This document shows, in pieces, positions 40,661-49,965 of a stretch of DNA of 64,000 nucleotides. The first letter of the stretch is position 1, and every line of letters begins with the position of its first letter. Source of the stretch: Fusobacterium varium (GTDB lineage: Bacteria > Fusobacteriota > Fusobacteriia > Fusobacteriales > Fusobacteriaceae); contig AP017968.1 in assembly GCA_002356455.1 (NCBI GenBank), positions 2,604,001 through 2,668,000 on the forward strand, in the 5' to 3' direction. Both the position numbers and the translations under genes were made by a program. The notes under the pieces are model-generated. The model was not told where the DNA came from, made no database searches, and was given only the letters and a program-made list of their open reading frames with translations.

Positions 40661-42154
40661 ATGCATAAAAAAATTATGATACAAGGAACTGGTTCATCTG
40701 TTGGAAAGAGCATTATCACAGCTGGATTATGTAGAATTTTTGCTCAGGATGGATACAGAGTTTCTCCTTTTAAATCTCAAAACATGGCCCTTAATTCCTT
40801 TGTGGATATCGATGGATTGGAAATGGGAAGAGCTCAGGTTGTACAAGCTGAAGCAGCTATGGAACTTCCTAGAGTTTTTATGAATCCAATACTTTTAAAA
40901 CCTAATTCTGATAATAACTCACAAATTATCATTGAAGGAATTCCTGATACAAATATGAATGCTGCAGATTATTTTTCTAATTCTAGGGAATTGAAACTTA
41001 TTGCAAAAAGAAATTATGAAATAATAGAAAAAAATTTTGATATTGGAGTCCTCGAAGGTGGAGGAAGTCCAGCTGAAATTAATCTTAGAAAATGGGATTT
41101 GGTAAATATGGGAATGGCTGAACTTGTAGATGCTCCCGTTATTTTAGTTGGAAATATTGAAACTGGTGGAGTTTTTGCTTCACTATATGGAACCATTGCC
41201 TTACTTGATGAAAATGACAGAAAAAGAATAAAAGGAGTCATTATTAATAAATTTAGAGGTGATTTAGAACTTTTAAGACCAGGTATAGATATGTTTGAAG
41301 AAAAACTGAGAGATGAAGGAATGGATATTAAAGTTTTAGGTGTAGTTCCTTATAAAAAACTTGATATTGAAGAAGAAGATGTCTTAGCTAAAAAACTGAC
41401 TGCTAACACTAATGAAAAAAGAGATATAAACATCAGTGTAATCAGAACTAATAAAATGTCTAACTATACAGATTTTGATGCTTTAAGTCAATATTCAGAT
41501 GTAGCTCTAAATTATGTATACAGCCCTGAACAGCTTGGAGAAGAAGATATAATTATTCTGCCTGGCAGTAAAAATACTCTTTCTGATCTTGAGTTATTAA
41601 AAGCTAATGGTATTTTTGATAAAATAAAAAAACTATACTCTGCTGGAACTACTGTAGTAGGTATATGCGGTGGATTTCAAATGATGGGAAAAGAGATATT
41701 TGATCCTCATCATATTGAAAGTGATATAGAAAAAACTGAAGGTTTTGGAATAATGAATACTGTTACTACAATGGAAAAAACAAAATATACAAAACAGGTA
41801 GAAAAAACTCTTTCTGAATCTGACTGCGAGCTATTATATGGTTGTAATGGACTTCATATAAAAGGATATGAAATTCATCAGGGAATTACATATGGAAGTG
41901 AAAAAAATCTTACTGTTGAAACTGATTATACTGTGCTTGCAAAAGATAATGCTTTTGGAACATATATACATGGAATTTTTGATAACAGTAAATTTACCAG
42001 AACATTTTTAAATAATATCAGAAAGAAAAAAGGATTAAATCCATTGGATGAACTTTTTGAATTTTCTGAATTTAAAGAAAATGAATATGATAAATTAGCT
42101 GATTTACTTAGAAATAATTTGGATATAGCTGCAATATATAATATTTTAAAATAA
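40661..42154 (+). CDS. cobQ: Cobyric acid synthase
   Basis: 497-aa glutamine-dependent amidase (CobQ/CbiP) of adenosylcobalamin synthesis. The N-terminal ATP-binding domain has MIQGTGSSVGKSIITAGLCR (P-loop) and SPFKSQNMALNSFV. The C-terminal class I-like glutamine amidotransferase domain shows the nucleophile in VVGICGGFQMMG and a His in IHGIFDN. It is divergent from the B12 riboswitch operon and preceded by an AGAGGTG site. Confidence 0.95.
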   Translation: MHKKIMIQGTGSSVGKSIITAGLCRIFAQDGYRVSPFKSQNMALNSFVDIDGLEMGRAQVVQAEAAMELPRVFMNPILLKPNSDNNSQIIIEGIPDTNMNAADYFSNSRELKLIAKRNYEIIEKNFDIGVLEGGGSPAEINLRKWDLVNMGMAELVDAPVILVGNIETGGVFASLYGTIALLDENDRKRIKGVIINKFRGDLELLRPGIDMFEEKLRDEGMDIKVLGVVPYKKLDIEEEDVLAKKLTANTNEKRDINISVIRTNKMSNYTDFDALSQYSDVALNYVYSPEQLGEEDIIILPGSKNTLSDLELLKANGIFDKIKKLYSAGTTVVGICGGFQMMGKEIFDPHHIESDIEKTEGFGIMNTVTTMEKTKYTKQVEKTLSESDCELLYGCNGLHIKGYEIHQGITYGSEKNLTVETDYTVLAKDNAFGTYIHGIFDNSKFTRTFLNNIRKKKGLNPLDELFEFSEFKENEYDKLADLLRNNLDIAAIYNILK

Positions 42155-42161
42155 TTTTTTA

Positions 42162-42190
42162 TTGACATATCTGCTTTTTTTTAGTAGTAT
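42162..42190 (+). promoter_or_regulatory. Promoter of the transporter-argH leader
   Basis: TTGACA (42162-42167) and TAGTAT (42185-42190) with a 17-base spacer. The transcript would start near 42197, about 265 bases before the transporter gene. Confidence 0.65.
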
Positions 42191-42224
42191 AACTTAGATA
42201 AAATATAAAACAGGGGGAAATAAA

Positions 42225-42266
42225 ATGTTATTGAGGCATGAAAGGCATGGTATATCTAACTTATAA
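42225..42266 (+). CDS. Putative 13-aa leader peptide (RHERH) of an attenuator
   Basis: A tiny frame encodes MLLRHERHGISNL, with two AGG arginine and two CAT histidine codons clustered at positions 4-8, behind a good GGGGGAA ribosome site. About 100 bases later a terminator precedes the transporter and argininosuccinate lyase genes. Leader peptides rich in a pathway amino acid, followed by a terminator, are the hallmark of ribosome-mediated attenuation. Here arginine would be a fitting signal. The antiterminator helix was not identified with confidence. Confidence 0.5.
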   Translation: MLLRHERHGISNL

Positions 42267-42362
42267 AACTAATATTCCACTTTCAATGGCTGACTGATTA
42301 TATTTCTTTTGGAAAAGATTAAAGATACAATTTTTATCTTTATGAGCATAAAAAAGTTTTTT

Positions 42363-42390
42363 AGCCAATAGTATATCTATTGGCTTTTTT
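42363..42390 (+). terminator. Leader terminator (attenuator) before the transporter gene
   Basis: AGCCAATAG and CTATTGGCT form a perfect 9-bp stem with a 5-base loop and are followed directly by TTTTT (42386-42390). It lies 70 bases before the start codon of the transporter gene, well after the leader peptide, so it acts within the leader. Confidence 0.8.
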
Positions 42391-42460
42391 ATTAAAATCA
42401 AGCTGGTCATTTATTTGGCTGGCTTTTTATATTAAAATTAATTTCAAGGGGGAATTTCTT

Positions 42461-43939
42461 ATGGAAAACTATGGATTTTTATCTATATTGCCTATTATAA
42501 TAGCAGTAGCTATGGCAATAAAAACCAAAAATGTAATTTTATCACTTTTCAGCAGTGTCTTTTTAGGGGCTCTTATACTATTAAATTATAATCCTCTTCT
42601 CACAACAAAAACATTGATGACAGATTATTTTGTAAAACAGCTGACTGACAGTTACAATGCTGGAGTCATTGTTTTAATGGTATTCATAGGTGGATTTATT
42701 GAACTTATGATGAGATCTGGAGGAGCCTATGCTTTTGCTCAAAGTGTTGGTAAATATATCAATTCAAAGACTAAAGCTCAGCTTTCAGCTTACCTTGCAG
42801 GAATAATTATTTTCTTTTCTGATTTAGGAACTCCTTTAATTGTAGGACCAATATTTGCTCCATTTTTCAAAAAACTAAAAATATCTAAAGAAAAACTTGC
42901 TTTTATACTTGATACTACTTCATCACCTGTAGCAGTATTAGTACCTTTTATAGGATGGGGAGTTTTTATCATTGGACTTCTTCAAAAAGAGTTTGAAAAT
43001 TTAAATTTAAATCTTTCAGACTATGAAAGTTTTGTAAAATCAATTCCATTTAATACATATCCTCTTCTTGCTCTTACTATTGTTCCTGCTCTAGCTCTTA
43101 TGAAGCTGGATTTTGGACCCATGAAAAAAGCTGAAGATGATATATTTAATGAGAGAGAACTTGAAGTTCTTGAGAAAAAAGAGTATATTGTAGAAAATGC
43201 TAAACCTATCTATGTATGGCTTCCTATACTAGTGCTTTTAATTACACTATTTTCTATGCTTGGATTTGATTTCATGTTTAAAAGATTTTCTGGAAGCGAA
43301 TTCAGAGCAGCATTAAGCAGCGGGTATCTTTATGCAGCTATTGTTCTTTCTGCTATGATGATTATAAATAAAAGTAAAACTTTTGATGAAATATTTTCAA
43401 TATACCTAAATGGTATAAATAAAATGACTCAAATAGCAATTATTTTAATACTTGCATGGTCTTTAGGAACTATTAATAAAAATCTTGGTTCTGCAGATTA
43501 TATTGTTCATTTTATAAAAAGTATAAACCTTAATTCAGGTTTTATTCCAATGATAGCTTTTCTTCTTGGATGTATAATATCGTTTTCTACTGGAAGTTCT
43601 TGGGGAACATACAGTATAATGATTCCAATAGTTATCCCTATGGCTGTTGCACTTAATGCCCCATTATATGTAACTATTGGTTCTATATTATCTGGTGGTC
43701 TGTTTGGAGACCATGTTTCACCAATATCTGATACAACTATATTAGCTTCTGCTGGTTCTGGATGTAATCATATTGAGCATGTAAAAACTCAATTTTATTA
43801 TGCAGCTATCAATGGAGTAATTTCTTTAGGAACTTTTCTTATAGGAGGATTTTTCCAAAGCTATATTGTACTGGTTGTAGCTATCATTTTGCAACTTATA
43901 ATATTAACAGCAATAAAAATAAAACAAGGAAGCAAATAA
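42461..43939 (+). CDS. NhaC-family Na+/H+ antiporter-like transporter
   Basis: 492-aa integral membrane protein with about 11-12 helices. The family pattern is seen in FSDLGTPLIVGPIFAPFFKK, in FSTGSSWGTYSIMIPIVIPM and in SGGLFGDHVSPISDTTILAS. Members exchange sodium and protons, and some exchange amino acids or organic acids. Its position in one operon with argininosuccinate lyase suggests an arginine-related or fumarate/aspartate-related substrate. The ATG at 42461 follows AAGGGGGAA; longer upstream frames run through the terminator. Confidence 0.82.
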   Translation: MENYGFLSILPIIIAVAMAIKTKNVILSLFSSVFLGALILLNYNPLLTTKTLMTDYFVKQLTDSYNAGVIVLMVFIGGFIELMMRSGGAYAFAQSVGKYINSKTKAQLSAYLAGIIIFFSDLGTPLIVGPIFAPFFKKLKISKEKLAFILDTTSSPVAVLVPFIGWGVFIIGLLQKEFENLNLNLSDYESFVKSIPFNTYPLLALTIVPALALMKLDFGPMKKAEDDIFNERELEVLEKKEYIVENAKPIYVWLPILVLLITLFSMLGFDFMFKRFSGSEFRAALSSGYLYAAIVLSAMMIINKSKTFDEIFSIYLNGINKMTQIAIILILAWSLGTINKNLGSADYIVHFIKSINLNSGFIPMIAFLLGCIISFSTGSSWGTYSIMIPIVIPMAVALNAPLYVTIGSILSGGLFGDHVSPISDTTILASAGSGCNHIEHVKTQFYYAAINGVISLGTFLIGGFFQSYIVLVVAIILQLIILTAIKIKQGSK

Positions 43940-43959
43940 TTTTTTAAGGAGATGTTAAA

Positions 43960-45375
43960 ATGCAATTTTTTTCTGGAAGATTTAAAGAAAAAGCAAGTCA
44001 TCTTATTCTTGATTTTCATTCATCAATAAATTTTGATAAGAGACTTTACAAGTATGATATTATGGGAAGCATAGCTCATGTTAGAGGACTGGGAAAACAG
44101 GAAATAATTCCTGCTGCTGATTGTGAACTTATAGAAAAAACTCTTAGGGAAATACTTACTGATATTGAAGATGGAAAAATAACTTTTTCTATTGAGTATG
44201 AAGATATTCATATGAATATTGAAAAAATTCTTATAGACAGAATAGGAGATGTAGGAAAAAAACTACATACTGGAAGAAGCAGAAATGATCAGGTTGCCCT
44301 AGATATGAAATTATTTACAAAAGAAGAAATAGTTAAAGTTCAAGCACAGCTTCTTGATCTGCTTGAAATTATAAATGGAATCGCTAAAGAAAATATATCT
44401 ACATATATGCCTGGGTTTACCCATCTTCAAAAAGCTCAGCCAGTTTCTTTTTCACACTACATTTTAGCTTATGCTGAAATGTTTAGAAGAGATTTTATCA
44501 GGCTTAAAAATGCTGCTGCTTTAGCAGATACTTCTCCACTTGGATCTGCTGCTCTGGCTGGAACTACTTATCCTTTAGACAGAAATTTTACAAGTTCTAT
44601 TCTTGGTTTTTCTTCTCCTACATGGAATAGTATGGACAGTGTAAGTGACAGGGATTACCTTATTGAGATAATGAATGCTTTTGCTCTTATCATGGTACAC
44701 TTGTCTCGTTTCTGTGAAGAAATAATAATCTATAGTTCCAATGATTTTGGTTATATAGAACTAAGTGATTCTTTTTCCACTGGAAGCAGTATTATGCCAC
44801 AAAAGAAAAATCCAGATGCAGCTGAACTTATAAGGGGAAAAAGCGGAAGAGTTTTTGGTGATTTAATGGCTCTGCTTACAACTATGAAAGGAATCCCTCT
44901 TGCATATAATAAAGATATGCAGGAAGATAAAGAAAATTTCTTTGATAGTCTTGATACAGTAAAAGGATGTCTTGCTGTATTCAATGGAATGATTCATACT
45001 ATGACTATAAAAAAAGAAAGACTTCTTGCAGCAGCAGCTCAGGGATTTATCAATGCAACTGATGTAGCAGATTATCTGACTGAAAAAGGAATGAGTTTCA
45101 GGGATGCATATAAAATAGTTGGTGGTATGGTTGCTTACTGTATTGACAACAATACTACTTTTGAAGAAATTTCAATAGAAACTTACAAAGAATTTTCTTC
45201 TTTATTTAATAAAGATATCTATGAAATGATATCTATTAAAAATTGTGTGGAAAAACGTTGTACTCTTGGAGGACCTGGAAAAGAAAATATAAAAGCTCAT
45301 ATAGAATTTTTAGATAAATTTATTAATGAATCTGAAAACATAGTTACGGATTACAAATTAAATGATATATTATAA
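43960..45375 (+). CDS. argH: Argininosuccinate lyase
   Basis: 471-aa enzyme that splits argininosuccinate into arginine and fumarate. Signature stretches are KKLHTGRSRNDQVALDMKLF (residues about 101-120), SPLGSAALAGTTYPLDRNF and the lyase signature GSSIMPQKKNPDAAELIRGK. It starts 21 bases after the transporter stop with AAGGAGA. Other arg genes are not in the window, so the enzyme may be used with imported precursor or in reverse. It is probably controlled by the leader upstream. Confidence 0.93.
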   Translation: MQFFSGRFKEKASHLILDFHSSINFDKRLYKYDIMGSIAHVRGLGKQEIIPAADCELIEKTLREILTDIEDGKITFSIEYEDIHMNIEKILIDRIGDVGKKLHTGRSRNDQVALDMKLFTKEEIVKVQAQLLDLLEIINGIAKENISTYMPGFTHLQKAQPVSFSHYILAYAEMFRRDFIRLKNAAALADTSPLGSAALAGTTYPLDRNFTSSILGFSSPTWNSMDSVSDRDYLIEIMNAFALIMVHLSRFCEEIIIYSSNDFGYIELSDSFSTGSSIMPQKKNPDAAELIRGKSGRVFGDLMALLTTMKGIPLAYNKDMQEDKENFFDSLDTVKGCLAVFNGMIHTMTIKKERLLAAAAQGFINATDVADYLTEKGMSFRDAYKIVGGMVAYCIDNNTTFEEISIETYKEFSSLFNKDIYEMISIKNCVEKRCTLGGPGKENIKAHIEFLDKFINESENIVTDYKLNDIL

Positions 45376-45383
45376 AGTTAAAT

Positions 45384-45587
45384 AAGAGGTTGACTGAAAA
45401 GTTAAAATAAATTTTAGAAGTTAAAAAAATAGAAAGATTTGTATAATTAAGTAAGTAAAAAAACTAGAAACAACACTTTTTTAAATGAAGTGAATTTATT
45501 ATTTCTAGTTTTATAAACAAAATTAGCTGCAAATCTTTCTGCTAAAAAAATTCTAAAATTATATTTCTAACTATAAGCCAGCCTCTT
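45384..45587. mobile_element. MITE-like nested palindromic element between argH and an EamA gene
   Basis: About 200 bp with imperfect outer arms of roughly 58 bases. AAGAGGTTGACT at the left matches the complement of the right end AGCCAGCCTCTT, and AGAAAGATTTG at the inner left edge matches CAAATCTTTCT. A perfect inner pair, AAAACTAGAAA (45460-45470) and TTTCTAGTTTT (45502-45512), is nested inside. No protein is encoded. It could be a transposon-derived palindromic repeat that now also ends both converging transcripts. Confidence 0.5.
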
Positions 45588-45588
45588 T

Positions 45589-46002
45589 TTACAATATCAT
45601 AATAAATGTTCCTATTGTTATAAATATTCCCCCTAAAACGGTTTTTAATGTAACTGCCTCTTTTAATATCACAAAAGCCATTATCATAGTGATAACCACA
45701 CTAAATTTATCCACTGGAACTACTTTTGATGCTTCTCCTATCTGAAGTGCCTTATAATAAAAAAGCCATGAAAAACCTGTTGCCATTCCTGATAAAATTA
45801 AAAATATCCAACTTCTCTGCCCTATGTTTCCAATCTGATTTTGAGTTCCAGTAAAAAATACCATTCCCCAAGCCATAAACAATACAACTACTGTCCTTAT
45901 AGCAGTTGCCAGATTAGAGTTTATTCCCTCTATTCCTATCTTAGCAAAAATAGATGTAAGTGCTGCAAATACTGCTGACATCAATGCAAATACAAACCAC
46001 AT
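45589..46002 (-). CDS. EamA-family transporter, single-domain
   Basis: 137-aa hydrophobic protein with five membrane helices and the EamA/DMT pattern (SAVFAALTSIFAKIGIEGIN near the start, VVPVDKFSVVITMIMAFVIL near the end). Full-size relatives have two such halves; this one is a half-size member that would act as a dimer. The ATG at 46002 follows GGGAGGAAAGGAA. Substrate unknown. Confidence 0.8.
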   Translation of the reverse strand: MWFVFALMSAVFAALTSIFAKIGIEGINSNLATAIRTVVVLFMAWGMVFFTGTQNQIGNIGQRSWIFLILSGMATGFSWLFYYKALQIGEASKVVPVDKFSVVITMIMAFVILKEAVTLKTVLGGIFITIGTFIMIL

Positions 46003-46199
46003 TTCCTTTCCTCCCATGTTACTTTTTTTCTGTATTTTTCCATTTTATTATTTATATATAAAAAAATCAATAACTTTGTGTAAATTTACTGTTAATCTCT
46101 CTTTCACTTTTTTTTTACTTCAAATTAAAACTTCATTAACATCCATATTTTAAACTAGAAAAAATATAAAAATACAAATTATACATATGGAGGAAAATA

Positions 46200-47231
46200 A
46201 TGAAAAAATTTTTAACTATTCTTTTTGCAGGGCTTTTATTAACAAGCTGTCAATCTAAAGAAAATGCTGTTTCTCAAAAAACAAAAGAAATCAATGTCTA
46301 TACTGCACTTGAAAATGAACAGATTCCAATGTTTTTAGAAAATTTTAAAAAATACCACCCTGATATCAAAATAAATATAACTCGTGATTCAACAGGTGTC
46401 CTTATCACAAAAATTCTGGCTGAAAAAGATAATCCTCAAGCTGATGTAGTATGGGGGACTGCTGCTACTGGATTACTCATGCTGGATAAAGAAAATCTTT
46501 TAAAGCCTTATGCACCCAAAGGCTTGGAAAAAGTTGATGCTAAATTTAAGGATTCTGCAAAAGAACCTGTATGGGTAGGAAATAATGCATGGATGGCAAC
46601 TTTTGCTGTAAATAAAAATGAACTTGCTAAACTCAGGCTGCCAATTCCCAAAACTTATGAAGATCTTTTAAATCCAGAGTATAAAGGATTAATTTCAATG
46701 CCTCATCCTGCTTCTTCAGGTACTGGTTTTCTTGCTATAGCTGGATTCATTCAAATAATGGGAGAAGATAAAGCATGGGAATATATGGAAAAACTTCATG
46801 AAAATATGGGTGTTTATACTCATTCTGGATCAAAACCTGCTAAACAAGCTGCTAATGGAGAATACCCTATTGGTATTTCTTATGATTATCCAAGTGTTAA
46901 ACTTATGAATGAAGGAAATCCTATCGAAGTAATTTTTCCAGCTGAAGGTTCTGGTTGGGATTCAGAGGCCAATGCTCTTATCAATAAAAAAGATATAAAA
47001 GAAGAATCAAAAATATTTCTTGATTGGGCTATTTCAGAAGAAATGATGAAATTATATGGTACTCAATATGCTATCACAAGTATTGATATCAATAATCCAG
47101 TTCCTAATGGTTATCCCATTGACCCAGTAAGTCATCTTGTAAAAAATGATTTCAAATGGCTTGCAGAAAATAAAAATATAATTTTAGATAAATGGAGTGA
47201 AAAATTTGGTGCAAAAGCTGAACAAAAATAA
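46200..47231 (+). CDS. 2-aminoethylphosphonate ABC transporter, substrate-binding lipoprotein
   Basis: 343-aa solute-binding protein anchored by a lipobox (LLTSC, Cys17). The type II periplasmic fold resembles iron and 2-aminoethylphosphonate binders (INVYTALENEQIPMFLENFK, then SGTGFLAIAGFIQIMG). The operon continues with ATPase, permease, PhnX and PhnW, which identifies 2-aminoethylphosphonate as substrate. A GGAGG site precedes the ATG. Confidence 0.85.
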   Translation: MKKFLTILFAGLLLTSCQSKENAVSQKTKEINVYTALENEQIPMFLENFKKYHPDIKINITRDSTGVLITKILAEKDNPQADVVWGTAATGLLMLDKENLLKPYAPKGLEKVDAKFKDSAKEPVWVGNNAWMATFAVNKNELAKLRLPIPKTYEDLLNPEYKGLISMPHPASSGTGFLAIAGFIQIMGEDKAWEYMEKLHENMGVYTHSGSKPAKQAANGEYPIGISYDYPSVKLMNEGNPIEVIFPAEGSGWDSEANALINKKDIKEESKIFLDWAISEEMMKLYGTQYAITSIDINNPVPNGYPIDPVSHLVKNDFKWLAENKNIILDKWSEKFGAKAEQK

Positions 47232-47255
47232 AGATATCCTTATTCTGGAGGAAAT

Positions 47256-48239
47256 ATGAGTTACTTAGAAATAAAAAATGTAAATAAATATTATGGCAAA
47301 TTTCACGCTTTAAAAAATATAAATCTTTCTATAAAAAAAGGAGAATTTATTTCATTTCTTGGTCCCAGTGGTTGTGGGAAAACAACTTTATTAAGGGTTA
47401 TTTCAGGACTGGAAGAGCTTAATTCTGGAAATATATTTCTAAAAGACAAGGATATCTCTATACTTCATCCATCTAGAAGAAATTTTTCTATTGTTTTTCA
47501 GTCTTATGCTCTTTTCCCTAATATGACAACTTGGGAAAATATAGCCTATGGCCTGAAAAATAAAAAAATGCCCAAAGAATTAATAGAAAAAAAAGTGAAA
47601 AGTGTTTTGGAAATGGTAGGCTTATTTTCCATAAGTAATAAATATCCTAATGAAATGAGTGGAGGACAGCAGCAGAGAGTCGCTCTTGCAAGAGCAGTTG
47701 CTCTTGAACCAGATATTCTTTTATTAGATGAACCTCTTTCAGCATTAGATGCAAAAGTGAGAGAAAAGCTGAGAAATGATATAAAAAAACTGCAGAAAAG
47801 ACTTGATCTCACTACTATTATGGTAACTCATGATCAAGAAGAAGCTCTCTCTATGTCAGATAAAATAATGGTTATGAAAGATGGAGAAATAATGCAGTGG
47901 GGAAGTCCAAGAGAAATATATGAAAAACCTAATTCATCTTTTACTGCAGATTTTATAGGTAAAATAAATTTTCTGGAAAATGGTAAAGCTATCCGTCCAG
48001 AACATGTAAAAATAGTATCAGATATATCAAATAATAAAAATAAATTTATAATGAGAGAAATTGAAAGCTGGGAATATCTAGGATCTTCATACAGACTTTT
48101 CTTTAAAAACAGAAATAGAACATTAAAAGTTGAAGTCCCATGTAATTTTATAAATGAAGAAACTTTAAAACAGGGAAATAAGTTTTTTCTTGAATTTGAT
48201 GAAAACTTCTATCTCAGTTTTACAGATGAGGTATCATAA
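47256..48239 (+). CDS. 2-aminoethylphosphonate ABC transporter, ATP-binding protein
   Basis: 327-aa ATPase. Walker A GPSGCGKTT is near residues 37-45, the signature MSGGQQQRVALARAVALEPD follows, and Walker B ILLLDEPLSALD is followed by the H-loop MVTHD. The C-terminal TOBE-like domain (residues about 240-327) is typical of the PotA/FbpC/PhnT class. It overlaps the permease gene by 1 base (TAATG). Confidence 0.9.
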   Translation: MSYLEIKNVNKYYGKFHALKNINLSIKKGEFISFLGPSGCGKTTLLRVISGLEELNSGNIFLKDKDISILHPSRRNFSIVFQSYALFPNMTTWENIAYGLKNKKMPKELIEKKVKSVLEMVGLFSISNKYPNEMSGGQQQRVALARAVALEPDILLLDEPLSALDAKVREKLRNDIKKLQKRLDLTTIMVTHDQEEALSMSDKIMVMKDGEIMQWGSPREIYEKPNSSFTADFIGKINFLENGKAIRPEHVKIVSDISNNKNKFIMREIESWEYLGSSYRLFFKNRNRTLKVEVPCNFINEETLKQGNKFFLEFDENFYLSFTDEVS

Positions 48240-49963
48240 TGGAAAAAACTAAAGATGAAATTATCAGAGAAATATTTACATGGTTCATTCTTATATTTTT
48301 AATAGTTGTTATAGTTTTTCCTCTAGGACTTTTATTAATAAAGTCTTTTGAAAATAATTCTGGAGAATTTATAGGATTTAGTAATTTTAGAGAATATTTT
48401 TCAAATAAAAATCTCCTCATTTCATTAAAAAATACTTTTACCATTTCTGCATCATCAAGTATAATCTCTTTATTATTAGCTTTTATTTATGCTTATGGTG
48501 TGCAGAGAAGTACAATCAGATACAAGAACATATTCAAATATATAGCTCTTATGCCTCTCTTTGCTCCTACAATGATGCATGGAATCTCTCTTGTCTATCT
48601 CTTTGGAAGAAAGGGAGTTATTACTACTGGTTTTTTTGAAAAAATACCTCAGCTTGCTTTTGATATTAATCTCTATGGTTCTACTGGAATAATAATAGCA
48701 GAAGTTCTATATATTTTTCCACAAATATTTTTAGTATTAAATATTGCACTTTCCACAACTGATTATAGACTTTATGAAGCTGCTGATATGCTGGGAACAA
48801 GCAATTTCAGAAAATTTTTTACCATTACTCTTCCAAATATGAAATATGGTATAATCTCTTCTTTTATTATTGCATTTATTCTTTCATTTACAGATTTTGG
48901 TGCTCCAAAAGTAGTTGGTGGAAACTTTAGCGTACTTGCTACAGATGTATATATAAAAGTAGTTGGACAAAATAATATGGCAATGGGGGCCGTAGTCAGC
49001 ATCATACTTTTAATTCCATCTGTAATAGCATTTTTTATTGATCAGAAAATACAGAAAAAACAAGGAGTTGTTCTTAATGCTAAATCTATTCCTTACAGAG
49101 CTAAAAAAAATAAAGTACGAGATATTTTTTTCTATATTTACAGTATACTGATTTGTTTTTTTATACTCTCAATTTTTGTTACTATATTTGTTTCAGCTTT
49201 TTCAAAATTATGGCCTTATAATCTTAGCTTTAGTTTGAATAATTTTAAATTTTATGACTATAATGGCGGAATCGAAATATTTCTTAAGAATTCACTTATT
49301 CTGGCAGCTCTTTCAGGAATATTTGGAACTTTCATGACATTTATGAGTGCCTATCTAATTGAAAAAAAAGAAAAAAAGTCATTGAAAGATAAAGTTATAT
49401 ATTTTCTTTCTCTTGTTCCTTTAGCTCTTCCTGGTATGGTAATAGGTATCTCTTTTATATTTTTTTTCAATAAAAGTTATTTTACAATACCTTTTTTAAA
49501 TATAAATATAATGAACCCTTTTAATTCAATATATAAAACCATTTGGATAATGGTACTGGCCAATGTCATTCATTTTTACTCAATATCTTTTTTAACAGCT
49601 AATACAGCTTTAAAAAAGTTAGACAGAGAATTTGAAAGAGTTTCTCTTTCCATGGGAATACCTTGGTATAAAACATTCTCCAATGTAACTTTCCCAATGT
49701 GTATAGATTCAATATTAGAAATTTTCTTTTATTATTTTGTAAATTCTATGGTTACTATCTCAGCACTTGTATTTCTTTATACCTCAAGTTTAAATCTGCT
49801 TTCCATAGCTGTAATTAATTTAGATGATACTGGAGAAATAGCAAAAGCCTCTGCTATGTCAATTGTAATACTTTTAACTAATATAGCAGTTAAAATAATA
49901 TATCAGATAATTTTAAAAATCTTGCAAAAAAGAAAAAATAAATTAAAAAAGGAGAGTATTTAG
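48239..49963 (+). CDS. 2-aminoethylphosphonate ABC transporter, two-domain permease
   Basis: 574-aa permease with two fused membrane domains of about six helices each. Each has an EAA-type coupling loop: DYRLYEAADMLGTSNFRKFF in the first half and KLDREFERVSLSMGIPWYKT in the second. Fused permeases of this sort are usual for iron and AEP-type uptake systems. It is translationally coupled to the ATPase gene and lies 2 bases before phnX. Confidence 0.9.
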   Translation: MEKTKDEIIREIFTWFILIFLIVVIVFPLGLLLIKSFENNSGEFIGFSNFREYFSNKNLLISLKNTFTISASSSIISLLLAFIYAYGVQRSTIRYKNIFKYIALMPLFAPTMMHGISLVYLFGRKGVITTGFFEKIPQLAFDINLYGSTGIIIAEVLYIFPQIFLVLNIALSTTDYRLYEAADMLGTSNFRKFFTITLPNMKYGIISSFIIAFILSFTDFGAPKVVGGNFSVLATDVYIKVVGQNNMAMGAVVSIILLIPSVIAFFIDQKIQKKQGVVLNAKSIPYRAKKNKVRDIFFYIYSILICFFILSIFVTIFVSAFSKLWPYNLSFSLNNFKFYDYNGGIEIFLKNSLILAALSGIFGTFMTFMSAYLIEKKEKKSLKDKVIYFLSLVPLALPGMVIGISFIFFFNKSYFTIPFLNINIMNPFNSIYKTIWIMVLANVIHFYSISFLTANTALKKLDREFERVSLSMGIPWYKTFSNVTFPMCIDSILEIFFYYFVNSMVTISALVFLYTSSLNLLSIAVINLDDTGEIAKASAMSIVILLTNIAVKIIYQIILKILQKRKNKLKKESI

Positions 49964-49965
49964 TT

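Noticed and set aside
42380-42460. An N-terminal extension of the transporter by 27 residues
   Set aside because: It would begin inside the leader terminator stem; the ATG at 42461 has a proper ribosome site and matches the usual family start.
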